Origin: Nothopassalora personata | Taxonomy: Eukaryota; Ascomycota; Dothideomycetes; Mycosphaerellales; Mycosphaerellaceae | Direction: 5' to 3' | NCBI GenBank assembly: GCA_033816765.1 | Contig: CM066293.1 | Location: 1,426,001-1,490,000, forward strand | DNA length: 64,000 nt | Part shown: positions 30,617-41,704 of the stretch, in pieces | Numbering within the stretch: position 1 is the stretch's first letter | Layout: every line of letters begins with the position of its first letter | Notes under the pieces: generated by a model | The model's input: the letters and a program-made list of their open reading frames with translations, nothing else | Told to the model about the DNA's origin: nothing | Databases searched by the model: none | Program-made: the position numbers and the translations under genes

Positions 30617-33600
30617 GGCTATGGTGTTGCCGAGCTCTTTAGGACACGCCGGAGGGGAAGAATTGTAGGGAGGCAGCGTATGGCTTGGCACGGCTTCTCC
30701 GCCACAACTCCACCGTCAAGACGTATCCCACGCCACACCATGACCCTCCAGTACAAACAACGGCACGCTCCATCGGTAGTATTGATACCAGTGCAGCACG
30801 GGTATCGCTTCGTGCAGCCCGCCTAACCTCAGCGCAGATATCGCCACTGAGGCGTAGCGAAAGCCTTTCGAGCCTGTGGCAACCTCCGATCGAACAGTAC
30901 GACAATACAGCATACACGCGTCAGGCAACGAGAGACGCTTGGAAAGAGGAACTCCGTTAAGTTGGACCTATGGCAAGCCGATGGCCTTTGAAGGAGATGG
31001 GACAATCTAGCGGTAGCGGTCTGCTAGACTCCCGCGAAGCTGAGGTGCGCGCCAGCGAGCCATTACCACCGGCAGCAATTTGCTGCTACGCGAGAGCATG
31101 TTGCTCTGGACTGTGCGGCCTTCTTTGAGCAAGCAAATATCGCACAGACGACAAAGGCGCGCGGCAATCCGATATTCCGCCAGTTCTGCTCATACCAGTG
31201 GATAACGCATAGCTCAGCCGTGTCGTGCTATCTGCATAATCTCCTAGAGGAGCTGAAGCTTAACGGGAACCAATGCCGCTGATTTGTGGCTTCGGTCCCG
31301 GAGAATGGAAGGGGCTTCGACAGAGCAAGGTCTTCCGATCAAGGATGGAACAGAGCCAAGCGACAGCCCAAAGGAACGCTTCGCAGCAGCAGCAGCTCTA
31401 CCTAATGTGATGTGCTGAGGCAAGAGTTTGGCCGTCGGGCGATATGATCTTGAGATACGTTGTCCAAGAGGTGGTACCAGGAGGATGAGGCTTTCCTTCA
31501 AGCATGCCAGTACCCGAGCGCGGTATTCGCCGGCATATTACCATTCCCATGGGATAGAATCAAAAGGATTGGAGGTGTGCATATCGCTTCGCGAGACCAT
31601 GCAACTACTCCTGAAGTTGAGGGTAGTAGGCGCCACGCTGACCTTTCGATGCTCGAGGTGATACGGGGTCTGATATGCTGCGTGTGCATGAAGCGCATGA
31701 CAGGGCTGACGCTTGCGGAAGAGCTGGGCCTTTGCTTGGTGACAGACCCTAGCATCGTGTCTAGCTCTGTAGGGACCGAGAGCTGGTCCTCGCAACGGGG
31801 TGTAGGCTATGAACTACGCGATAGCTCGTATTCATGGCCGCCTGAGACTGCACCCTCGTGTCTCAATAGTGCCAGTCTCTGGCACACAACAGAGAGTACC
31901 CCAGTGGTCTGAGCTTCCTGGTGGGTGAAGTACTGAAAGCGGCCGAGGCGTGTGGTGAGTGTGCCGGAGGACGATGAGCACGTCTCAACAATGCATGTCG
32001 GCGACGCGGCCTCAATCTTAGACGCTTCGAGGTCTGTGCCAAACGTTGATATGCTGGCGATGAGGCGTTCCGCTGCGGGCTGCGTCGAGGTCTCTGCTTG
32101 GAACGAAGTACGGCCAAGGTCATGTTCTGGTTGCCGGGCATGGAGTTTTTCGCTGGCCGAAGTGATGACCAACCTTCAGGCAGCATACTGGACGGGTCCA
32201 AGGTGATCCGGAAATCGGGCAAGGCCATGTGCTACGCGCGGTCGCCACTGGTAGGTGCCAATACCTGGACAGGCACCTAGTCATGGCACTTTGCTTTCAT
32301 CTTGGTCCTCAGGCTGGATGTTGGAAGCAGTCCGGGAACCATCTGGCCGCCGGTAAGTGGTCTCTCTCTGGAGAGGCTGGTGATGTTCTGGCAATGTTGG
32401 CCGACGGCGAATGCCATGAGCTCGTCAACGTGCTCGGCATGTCTTATGACCGGCTGCGGAGTCATGTTCTGGCTGATAGTGACCCATCGGCCGTGATGAT
32501 GTACGGGACGCTCGCACAAGTCTTGGCAGGTGCGTGAACACCCGCGGATATTCGTTCTCCAGGGACTCCGGACGAAGTAGTCATGCTTGAGCGAACGACA
32601 TGCCAGGGCCCACATGGGTACACCTGGGGTTTTCTGATACTGATCTTGGTTGTGGTTATCTTCCTGCACTGCCAGCCTCACGGATGGATACGCATTGGAC
32701 GACACGCGAGTGCTCAAGGATGGGCATGAGCTGCCCTGCAAAGACAGAAAGACGCTGATATGCGAATGGCCAGCATTGGCACGAATATGTCTTGGACGAG
32801 TGGTATAAGCTGCATACCCGTATGCCACGTGTAATCGCTCATATGCCGCCTGCCGTATATGCCGTCTGCCCGAATATGCCGTCCTCTCGTGCTGTCTTCA
32901 TGATCTCCGCGTGTCTTCTTGCTTTCTTCCAGTCCAGGTCATATCGTCAGCGTCGGCGCTCTGCCGTGCGCTGTGTCTCCGTTCTTTCTCTTGCGGTCAT
33001 CTGCGGCGCCGATTCGCCAGTCCCAGTCTCCGTCCGTCATCAAGTCCAGCTCCATCAAGGTCCAGTCCAGGTCTCCGCCGATACTGTCCATCACAGTACG
33101 CGGAAGGGCTATCACACATGTCATGCACGAGAGGCTGTCAGATACATACCGAATCACGACCCCGATCGTAGTCACGGTCAGCTGCGGCGAGGTGTAAGCT
33201 TGTGTCTCCCGTCAATGAGCGCGCTGCCGACGTCGCAGGAAATCGGTCAGGAGTATGCGGGGGACTAAGAAGGGAGGAGGAGGTGGTGGTGGGTGTGAGT
33301 GATGGGACGGTGAGTGAGGTGGGAGGGAGAAAAGCGAAACTAACCCATTGTGTCGGAAAGGTGCGCTCAAGTCTTGCGAGTGCCACTTGTAGTTCTGCAG
33401 GAGCCTGCGGCCGAGGGCAGAGGAAGCACGACCCTGGCTGCGTTAGTGGTTGATGAGCAAGTGAGCGAGAAGGGTTTCGCCACAAGCAGTACCGGCGAGC
33501 CAGTCACAGGAGTCAGCGCAGAGGGCAGGCAATGCGACGGGCTGCGGTCGTGAGAGCTGAATTGCTGGGGTGCGGATGATGGTGCGTCTGAGCTGCCGCT

Positions 33601-36600
33601 GTCTGCGAGACGAGCGAGCAGCTTGCTCTTGCAGCAGTGAGATCCGTGTCCGCTGCGAGCGAGCCCGACACGACAGCTCCTGCCTTGCCCCTGCCCTACC
33701 GATGCCGCGTTGACTGCCTGCTGCTGCTGCTGCTGCTACCGCTGCTGCTACCGCTGCTCCTACTGCTGCTGTGGCTGCTCATAGGGAGAGAATCAAGCCT
33801 TACCGGAACAGCACGTGCGTCGAGCGTGTGTGGGATGCGTAGGGTGTGCCGATGCGTGTCTGCGACGGTCAGGTTGTCGTGGATCCGCCTCGGGAACGCG
33901 CAGCGGGACTGGCTGCAAAGGGCGATACCGTTGTCCTGCGAATCAAACCAAATGTCTTCGCGTGGGACTTAGCTGGAACGATCGTAGCGGAAGCAGGGAC
34001 AAGGTGTATCACGATGTCTGTGTGGTGCAGCAAGTCGGTCTGCAAGAGCAAAGTATCGTCGGGGCTTGCCTTGCTTGGCGTGAATCGCTGCTCCACCGGC
34101 GACTCGCTCCTTCCCGGATTGCACATGCACGCGATGCTGCTACGTCTACTTGCCATCCTGCTGAAAACAAGGCAGTCACAATCTGTGCTACATCTAATCC
34201 ATTGCTCCGAGGAGGCCACATCGTAGCTTCCCTCTTCATCCGCCGAACTTGCCCACCTGGCACATGCATCATCTCACTTGCAAGCACGGTAGCTCCAATG
34301 CAGGTCGGATGCTGCCGAATACGTACGACGGTGCTGCTGCGCAGCATTCTGGACCACGTAGACAGTCGGTGCTTCAATACTTTGAGCGTTGCGGCTCAGC
34401 AGCCACAGGATCCGAGTATCTCGTCAGCAGACTTCGTTACGCTGCCCTCCCGTACAGGCCGAAACGAGTCTTCTAGCAACAGCATACCCTACATCTTGGC
34501 TTCTGATGCTGTATAGCATCGGCTGAACGCGTGAGTTCTGCCGTGCATCCGGAACCTGGATGGGTCTCTCGCGGTCACGCCACATCAAGTCGGCGAACTA
34601 CGCCGCATCGCTCCAAGGACCATCACGGTGTTCGCTCAATCAGAAAATTGCCATTGAAGAGCGGTGGGCTCAGCAGCTGCGTCGATAGAATTAGCTTGCT
34701 ATGACACGCGACAACACGAGGCCGCGGCCGAAGACATCTCGATACGCAGGTCGATATGCACACTGTGGGGTCTATAGTGCTCAACCACCAAGCTGCCTTG
34801 TCCGACTCCAACATTTAGTGCAGAGACGCGGATACGCTTTGCAGTAAAAAACGATGCCTAACGCACTCCGCTCTTGCCGAACGATCACCTATACAACCTT
34901 GAGATCACGTACCTAAGCGCTGGTGCATCTTTGCTCGTTCGTGCTGTTCGTGGCGTCCTATAACTAATTTCCTCCCACACAACGGAATATGTGCAGCACT
35001 AGAGGTAAAGTATTGATACAACAACAGTATATATAGCTGAGCATGTCTCCTCGGAATACACCTGGAGAGAACAGCGCACTCATAGCCAGGACAAGCTCAC
35101 GGGCACAAGCCTTCATCGGGTTGACGACGCAGGCTTGAAAGTTGTTGGCCTCGTCTCCAGCCGGACGGGTGGGAGCCGTCGATGAACCTGCATGATCGTT
35201 GCATGCTCTTCCCACGGACCTCAGTCAACGCTCGATCTTGCCGCGCAATCTGAAGACCTCACTGTCTGCTCTTGGTAGCACGGCCATTGTTACGCCGAGC
35301 AACTTCAAGACCCCGTTAGAGTGAAACCCAGTCAGCACTGTGCAGCGCAACCTCCTGGTTCGCTTACAGCAATGCCTGCTTGAGCACGACTTTGTTCCTG
35401 TACAGCGTGCTGACGAGGCATCAGCGGTTTCAGCAGCCATGCCTCCTGGTCGAAGGACAAGTAGTGCGTACTGTCCGGGACGAACGCCGAAAGGTCACGC
35501 TTCTGGCCAAGCTGATCGCTTGGAGAGTCCACGTGACAGTAAACATTTTGGATGTCGCGAGAGGGCTTTCCATGCGGTGGAATTGTGCTGCTGAGCTTTT
35601 AGCTATCGACGGGGACATCACCAGCACTGAGTGAAGGGCTCGACCGAGATCGCTTCGTGTAGCAACAGGATGCCCTTCGAGCTATGCAGGCATCCACTGT
35701 GTTCCTTCATCAGATTTGCTAACATTAAAGATAGAGTCTGGTCATAAAGGCCCGCAGTACCCAAAGCAATACTCCGCGAGCATCGTCGTACGATTAAAAC
35801 GGGCCCAAAGCTTCCTCCGGACAATCTCGTCTGCTTGATGCGACCGCCGGACTCACTCAGAGCACGACATCAGCCACGTCGATCACGGACTTCAAGTCGA
35901 GCACCTGACTCTTGTGCTGTGTGTGAGATAGCTGCATCTTCACATAAGCGAGTTGAAGCTCCGCCGAGATTGAGACGGCGAGTATTCAGAAGGCGACTGC
36001 ATCCAATGGCGACGTTCGACGTGTTGCTGTACATGAGACCATGCCTCGGAGTCATTGTCAATACGGTATGGCTCCATATGCCTCTCCATAGATGGTACCA
36101 TCGATCCATCACAAGGGGTGCAAATATCCTCTGACAGTCCGGCAAAACGCCCGTCATTTTCGAAAAGCTTTATATGTACACTACGAGCACATATCGCTAC
36201 GAAACACAGACCAGTTGACGGGCAATGGCGTAGCGCGTTAGGGAATCCTATTTTCGTAGCCTGTCGTCGCCTGGGTGTGGTATTGTAAGCAAAAATAAAG
36301 AAGCACGTCTTTCAACTCCACTGTCGATCCTGTCAGTGTATCTTGCGACCCCCTGTGAATGGACCATCAAAAGAACGACATGGCACAAGCATTCAGCAAG
36401 CGAAAGCTTCACAACGCGTCACATCAGTGAATTTCGCTGACATGCCATGGGCGTGCCCTCCCGGCCATTGGTAAGTTGCGAGGAACAAAACCTGCCAATC
36501 GCAATGATTACGGTACGAAACCCAACGAGAATACACCTACACGATGGGACGATATCTGCCAATCGATGGCAGAAGCCTGGCTGCAAGGCGACAAACGTGG

Positions 36601-37138
36601 GTTGAGACGGCGAGGCCATGCGAATCTTACCTCGAAGCTGCGAATCTACTTCAAGGGCGCTGCTCATTGCGCACGATCCTGAAGAAGCTCAGCAGACAAT
36701 GAGCAGGGTGAATGGCATGCCAGGAGCACATAGAGTGTGCCCATATGTAGCTACATAGCACCAGACTTTGGGCAACCACGGCCACGACTCAGCGGCAGGC
36801 TTTGGCACCAGTCCATCTCTATCAACTGGCATCACTTCATTGTCAATATGGGAGGCGAGCAGTATGCCACTCACTGCGAAAGTTGCATGAAGTACATCGG
36901 CTTGTGCTTCCCCGTCCGGCAGTACTGCGGGCCGGAACACGAGCTCTCGGCTGACTTTCCCGAGCGCTCGGCATGCTCTTGCCTCACGAACGGCGATCTC
37001 GTGACAATCAGTTATCATCACCAATACGCGACACATAATCATCTCCTTCTTACGAAACGATAACACGCAAGAGTGTAGATATTAAGGCATCCTCCATACC
37101 AACGAGCACCCTCAACAGCCCCCACACCGACCGCAAGG
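30617..37138. other. 6.5-kb region without a supported gene
   Basis: Short ORFs occur on all frames, the longest a 233-codon plus-strand frame at 33815-34516, but none has a recognisable motif, and compositions are Cys/Arg/Ser-heavy as in chance frames of GC-rich DNA. No RIP signature, tRNA, LTR or inverted repeat was recognised. A G-rich polypurine stretch (33258-33336) and a CTG tract (33718-33780) stand out. A long non-coding RNA, long leaders or a fast-evolving multi-exon gene cannot be excluded. Confidence 0.5.
33718..33780. repeat. CTG-rich imperfect microsatellite
   Basis: Six perfect CTG units followed by CTA-CCG-CTG-type variants over about 60 bp. In one frame this reads as a Leu run (part of a 111-codon ORF at 33637-33972), but the context gives no reason to call a gene. 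Confidence 0.75.
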
Positions 37139-38010
37139 ATGGCGGAACACGAAGTCAAACAGCTCATCCACGCCCTCGACTCTCTCAAACAAACACAGCT
37201 CACCCAAGCACCTCAACTCCTCTCCCGCGCCAAACTTGCTCTTCTCAGCCTGAACGCCCTAGTGCCCAGCGAAGACACCTCGCCGAACCATCTTCACCTC
37301 GCCATCGCCGTGCTCGAACACGGCGCTCTCACCAGCATCAAGCTGAAGGACACCGAAGCTTTCACCCGCTACTACCAGCAACTACAGCCATTCTACTCGC
37401 TGCCTTCATCACAGCAGAGCTCGCGGCATAGCAATCAGAGCAAGGTCACGGGTCTCTATCTGTTGCTGCTGTTGAGCGTCGGCGACTATGCGGGTTTCCA
37501 CACAGTGCTGGAGGGCTTGGAGATGAGCAATAGCAAGGACAAGGTTGAGAGGGATCAGTTCATCCAGTATCCGGTGAGACTGGAGCAGGCGTTGATGGAG
37601 GGGAGTTACGACAAGGTATGGGGTGAGACCAAGGGCGAGAGGGTGCCGAGTGAGGAGTTTGGCGTGTTCTCAGAGGTGAGATTGAGACATTTGTGCTACT
37701 TGGCGTCCTCATACTAACTACGATGACTCAGGTCCTTATCGACACGATTCGCTCGGAGATAGCATCTTGCTCGGAGCGCGCGTACCCATCACTACCCATC
37801 TCAAACGCAAAGAACCTGCTATTCCTTGACTCGGAAGGCGCTGTAGTGCAGTTCGCACAGGCAAGAGGCTGGGTGGCGAAGGATGGTCGGATATACTTCC
37901 CACAGCAGGAAGAGGAGGCACTGGCTGCAGAGAAAGATGTCATGAGCAACAGTGACGTGGTCATCGAGAACACTCTGGGCTACGCGCGCAAGCTTGAGAC
38001 AATTGTGTAA
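37139..38010 (+). CDS. RPN12: 26S proteasome regulatory subunit Rpn12
   Basis: Two exons, 37139-37675 and 37732-38010, with a 56-bp intron (ACTAAC branch), give 271 aa, the family length. It has an N-terminal helical repeat part (LLSRAKLALLSLNALVPSED; HLAIAVLEHGALTSIKLKD; FTRYYQQLQPFY) and a C-terminal winged-helix/PCI-like part: VLIDTIRSEIASCSERAYPS, ISNAKNLLFLDSEGAVVQFAQ, RGWVAKDGRIYFPQQ. Rpn12 joins the lid of the 19S regulatory particle last and locks lid to base. Splice phase 0 joins FSE to VLID. Confidence 0.93.
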
Positions 38011-38181
38011 CAACTTGGTCCATACAGTGCGTCAAAGATGACGCTTCCTGCCACGTTATGGCTTATGACCAGATCTGGTACAGCCATACTCTGGCTAGCC
38101 AGGCAGACAATGTAACAGGATCATAACTTCAAGCCACTTCAGCATCATTTGCAACACCGGGCAGGACCCGGCTCAGAGTTC

Positions 38182-38568
38182 ATGCCCATCAAGCTCAAAT
38201 TCGGTCCCTTCCCACAGCTAATAAACCCGCATTCAGGCACAGAATATGAAGCCGCTGCGCCTGCGCAAGGAACGTTTTGGCGGCGTTTTGATGTACGCGA
38301 AAGGGAAGAGATCTGGCTAGAGGAAGTGCATTTGGATTCCTGGAGCGACGATATTGGATTTCGGATACTGCTTTTCCACCATGAAAGAGGTCGCGGCTGG
38401 CCATCCAGATTAAGTACGGCGAGCATTTTGAGCGTGCGAGCGCCAAAGGCCGTCGTTGGCACTGACTTTACCTCATAGGTTGGGGCAGAATGTGAAATGG
38501 CCGTAGAGCCAGATGTGCCCGGCGGAATTGCCGTTATTGGTAGGATTTGTGAAGAGATGAAGCGGTGA
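38182..38568 (+). pseudogene. Possible gene relic with one internal TAG
   Basis: The frame opens at ATG 38182 (PIKLKFGPFPQLINPHSG...), meets TAG at 38476-38478, then stays open for 29 more codons (VGAECEMAVEPDVPGGIAVIGR...) to TGA 38566-38568. The composition on both sides is protein-like. The TAG could be a mutated Trp or Gln codon. I recognise no family. A Ser-rich minus-strand frame overlaps it and seems less protein-like. Confidence 0.3.
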
Positions 38569-39051
38569 AGAGACGGAACCAATTGAGATGTGTGAGAGAG
38601 AATACGAGCGATGTTGTGGTCGCGGGTGCTTGAAGTCTGCTGCATGAGACTGCTTAAATTACTTTCCCAATGCTCAAGATGCAGAGCGTAGCGCCATTGA
38701 TATTGACAACCTGGACCCTAACAGCCTGATCTTGGTACCATCGACCAAAGGGTATGTACTTGCCTGCTCCGCGGACGTGTTCGAGAACTTCCTGGCACGC
38801 ATGTGTCTGAGAGCACACCAGCTTCCGCATCGCTTCCTGTGTGAGTCTCGGGTGTACTTCACGCACACCTTTCCCTCGGACTCCTCAGACCACGCCTGCC
38901 CACCGGAGTAATCTCAGTGCAGCGCACATGTCCTCATCTCCTTATGGCACTTGGGGCACTTCGCACCCAGTAAGCCTTCAGAAAAGTCCTCGAGGTAGGT
39001 TTTGATGAGGTTCAAGAGCCGAACACCAATCGGCTTCTTCATCTCGGTCTG
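38569..39051. other. Intergenic
   Basis: 483 bp between the possible relic and the 2EXR gene's second-frame stop. Short ORFs only, none recognised. Confidence 0.4.
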
Positions 39052-39599
39052 CTAGACTTTCCTCAGACAGCACTGACAGCACCAGATGGGGCCATCTGCA
39101 GGGACGTTGAGCATGGTGAGGGTCCAGCAGTCTTGGCCCTTGCATCGAGAAGATCCCGCCCATGGTGTTGCAAAACCCCTATTCTGCGTATGAATGCCGC
39201 GTGATGGCGGATAAGCGTGCGCCATTGTCGGAAGCGATGGAGTAAGGCGATGTTGTTATCGGTCTGCTGGCTGATCATGAACCAATTCTCCGAGTAATAG
39301 ATCGATAATGCCTCGTCGCGAATTTGCCTGCAAGTCCTGGCGAGGTTCGGTTGTCGAGGGAAAGGGTTGAAGTAGCTGAATCTACCGCCCACGTAGTTTT
39401 GGTAAGCGAATCGCACAATCAGGATCGGCTTTTCCTTCAGCACGACGAGACGATAGATCTGATTGCGAATTTCTCTGGGGAGCTTGAAGAGTTTGGGCTT
39501 CAGTCTTTCGGATCGTCGAGGAGTGGCTTGGAATTGATGCGTCGGTGGTGATCGTGGTGATTGCAGCCTCATGAGGGCATCGCGAACGGATTGAGCCAT
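39052..39599 (-). pseudogene. 2EXR-domain protein with apparent frameshift
   Basis: The ATG at 39599 opens a 178-aa frame. Residues about 35-110 match the 2EXR/F-box-like family of ascomycetes: FKLPREIRNQIYRLVVL, then ARTCRQIRDEALSIYYSENWF. After IRRIG the frame turns into a low-quality tail ending at 39063. The neighbouring frame, entered by skipping one base in the run at 39172-39179, reads FATPWAGSSRCKGQDCWTL, then a TMLNVP and a PIWCCQCC segment, and stops at 39052-39054. That Cys/Trp-rich end looks like the true C-terminus. Either one base was gained in the homopolymer (mutation or sequencing error) or the gene now makes a changed tail. Function of the family is unknown. Confidence 0.6.
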
Positions 39600-39955
39600 T
39601 GAGATTGATACCGGAGTGGTATGGATGGTTCTTGTAGTCGCAAGAAAGCAGCGCGAACGGAGACCGAAGTGAAAGAGAAGGCGGCATGCGAGACGTTGCA
39701 GGACCGTGGTAAACCCGCTATAATTTTGTGAGGTAGGAGTGAATGAAGCCCAAGGAAGGAGGACCCGACTTTCTACTGAGATGCGACCAGGCGAAGGACT
39801 TTCGACACGTCACCGGCTTACACGACTGCCGCGACTTACAGACGGACGAGACCCCGTATGTGGCAGTTCGATTCTCATTCCTCATCACTCATACATAACA
39901 TGAACCTATACACGCTAACCGCCTCCCATAGGCAAGCATCTGATCTGGGTATATT
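39600..39955. other. Intergenic
   Basis: 356 bp holding the promoter of the 2EXR gene and the 3' UTR of the RGS gene, both on the minus strand. No motif recognised. Confidence 0.4.
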
Positions 39956-41704
39956 CTAAACAATATCCACTACCTCCCCGGAACTCCCATTCTGCGCGTG
40001 CTGCGCAAACTTGCGCCATGTATTCGTCAAGACAAGATACTTTATACTCGCCTCCGCCGCATCGAATGCCATGTGATCAAACTCTGGCTTTATCTTCGCC
40101 CGTGCAGAGCCTAAAGGTGAATGTGCTGGATGAGGGTTGAAGATAGGATCCGACTCATCGCCGTAGTATGTGACTGTACCATCAGCGGAGTTGAGTGAGC
40201 GACCCTTGGAGGAGACATCGCTCCAGACTGTGTCCTCAGAATCTGCGCTGCCTTCCCGCACGAGGGCAATACGCTTGACTTCAGCTTGGATGGGGCCGTT
40301 CTTAGGGTCTTCCATCTCGAAGCCGAACGGGCTGGCTTCGCATTCTGCCGAGTTGCGTTTCTTGCCGTCAGGGACTGCTGACTCGAATAGGAAGTCAAGC
40401 TTTGCCCGGACGGTACTTTCGACATTAATGGGAAATTCAGAGATCGTGTCTAGCACGCAGCTCATGTAGATCTCTACCGCTAAGCGGAAGAGCGTAGCTC
40501 GCGACTCTTCGGTGATGTCTCTCGTGCCTGGTTGACGAGGTGCGCTGGCCCAGGCTTGTCGCCACTCTTTCACACGCATGAGGAAAATAATATTCTCTGC
40601 GGTGAAGTCCTTGTTGGCGGCGAAGTGGAGGAGCGGCAGTGGATTCACCTTCAATGCCTTCTCGAGCGATGCCATTGAGTAGAGATCCTTGCTCTTGGTC
40701 GATGTGCTCTGCGAGAGTTGGCTTCGATCACCGGACATGATGCTGCCATACATTTCGGTGGTATCTTTCTTCTCCCAGGTCTCGATGATAGACAGCGTGG
40801 CGCGCATGTGTCGTCGTGACTGGTATTCCTCGAACATTGGGAAGAAGATCGTGACGGTCTGCATGACCATAATGCCAGGAGCAAGCCACATGGGTGGGAC
40901 CCATCGGATGTTGACAGGCTTGAACTGAATGCAGAAGACGGCAGCGATCCACAGTGGCGTTCCTGGCAATCCGAAGATGACGCTCAATAACGTCCCAAGT
41001 CGCCAATAGTGAGTGTCGCGAATGTTGCGGATCTTGTATAGTGTATAGATGCCAAACACCCATGTCCAGAAGAGTTGCCAGAAGGCAGATGGGATCCATA
41101 CTAGAGACTTGCGGCAGAGTGCTTGACCTTTGGCGTGGGTCACCTTTCCGTAGCTCCTCCAGTCGCCCTGCAGTTCGGGTGTCGTTGCATAAAGTATAGA
41201 TGTGATGATGAGCTGTACGAACATACCCAGACCGATGTAGATGTAAGACCTCGTGCTAGAGGATGAGCTCTTCCAGTGTGTCAAGACGCCTGTGAGAGTC
41301 CTTGGTGCACCTGAAGGGGTGGACTTCATGGATCCAGCTGAAGAAAGAAGCTTTTGCTGCTGTTCACTGATGCTTTGTAGCTGCACCAGATTTGTTTGGA
41401 ATAGTGCGATGCCGAAAGGAAGGTATATGCTCATGATCCAGAACTCCGCACCGCACATGAAGTGGCCATTCGTAGTGTAGGCGAGCACTATCTTGATAAG
41501 GTAGAGGTGGAGGAAACTGACGCTGAGCACCGCGATGGGTACATTCCGTATCCTGACCGAAGGCAAATTTCGATTCCAGACGAGCCAGCCGACACCGAAA
41601 TACAGCAGAACCGTCCACGCAATGATGAAACCAGCGTATGCCTTCGCAAGATCACCCCAGTTGACAATATCGCCCCAGTTGCGGCCCAAGGGCTCAAGAC
41701 CCAT
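39956..41704 (-). CDS. Seven-transmembrane RGS-domain protein
   Basis: A single frame of 582 aa. Residues about 20-300 hold seven hydrophobic segments, for example AYAGFIIAWTVLLYFGVGWL, VPIAVLSVSFLHLYLI and WIMSIYLPFGIALF. A Ser/Gln-rich loop follows the third and a QFKPVNIRWVPPMWLAP loop lies near the sixth. The cytosolic C-terminus has an RGS domain: SLEKALKVNPLPLLHFAANKD, FTAENIIFLMRVKEW, a Pro/Thr loop, LFRLAVEIYMSCVLD, then after an insert FDAAEASIKYLVLTNTWRKF. RGS domains speed GTP hydrolysis on G-alpha subunits; 7TM-RGS proteins are known in filamentous fungi as brakes on growth, sporulation and infection signalling. The ligand is unknown. Confidence 0.88.
   Translation of the reverse strand: MGLEPLGRNWGDIVNWGDLAKAYAGFIIAWTVLLYFGVGWLVWNRNLPSVRIRNVPIAVLSVSFLHLYLIKIVLAYTTNGHFMCGAEFWIMSIYLPFGIALFQTNLVQLQSISEQQQKLLSSAGSMKSTPSGAPRTLTGVLTHWKSSSSSTRSYIYIGLGMFVQLIITSILYATTPELQGDWRSYGKVTHAKGQALCRKSLVWIPSAFWQLFWTWVFGIYTLYKIRNIRDTHYWRLGTLLSVIFGLPGTPLWIAAVFCIQFKPVNIRWVPPMWLAPGIMVMQTVTIFFPMFEEYQSRRHMRATLSIIETWEKKDTTEMYGSIMSGDRSQLSQSTSTKSKDLYSMASLEKALKVNPLPLLHFAANKDFTAENIIFLMRVKEWRQAWASAPRQPGTRDITEESRATLFRLAVEIYMSCVLDTISEFPINVESTVRAKLDFLFESAVPDGKKRNSAECEASPFGFEMEDPKNGPIQAEVKRIALVREGSADSEDTVWSDVSSKGRSLNSADGTVTYYGDESDPIFNPHPAHSPLGSARAKIKPEFDHMAFDAAEASIKYLVLTNTWRKFAQHAQNGSSGEVVDIV

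Noticed and set aside
32277..32828. 183-codon minus-strand ORF
   Set aside because: No recognisable domain or splice context; opposite-strand frames are equally open.
33815..34516. 233-codon plus-strand ORF
   Set aside because: Cys/Arg/Ser-heavy, no motif, and overlapped by similar-length frames; looks like chance in GC-rich DNA.
36689..37066. 125-codon minus-strand and 108-codon plus-strand ORFs before RPN12
   Set aside because: They overlap each other and the RPN12 promoter; neither shows a motif.
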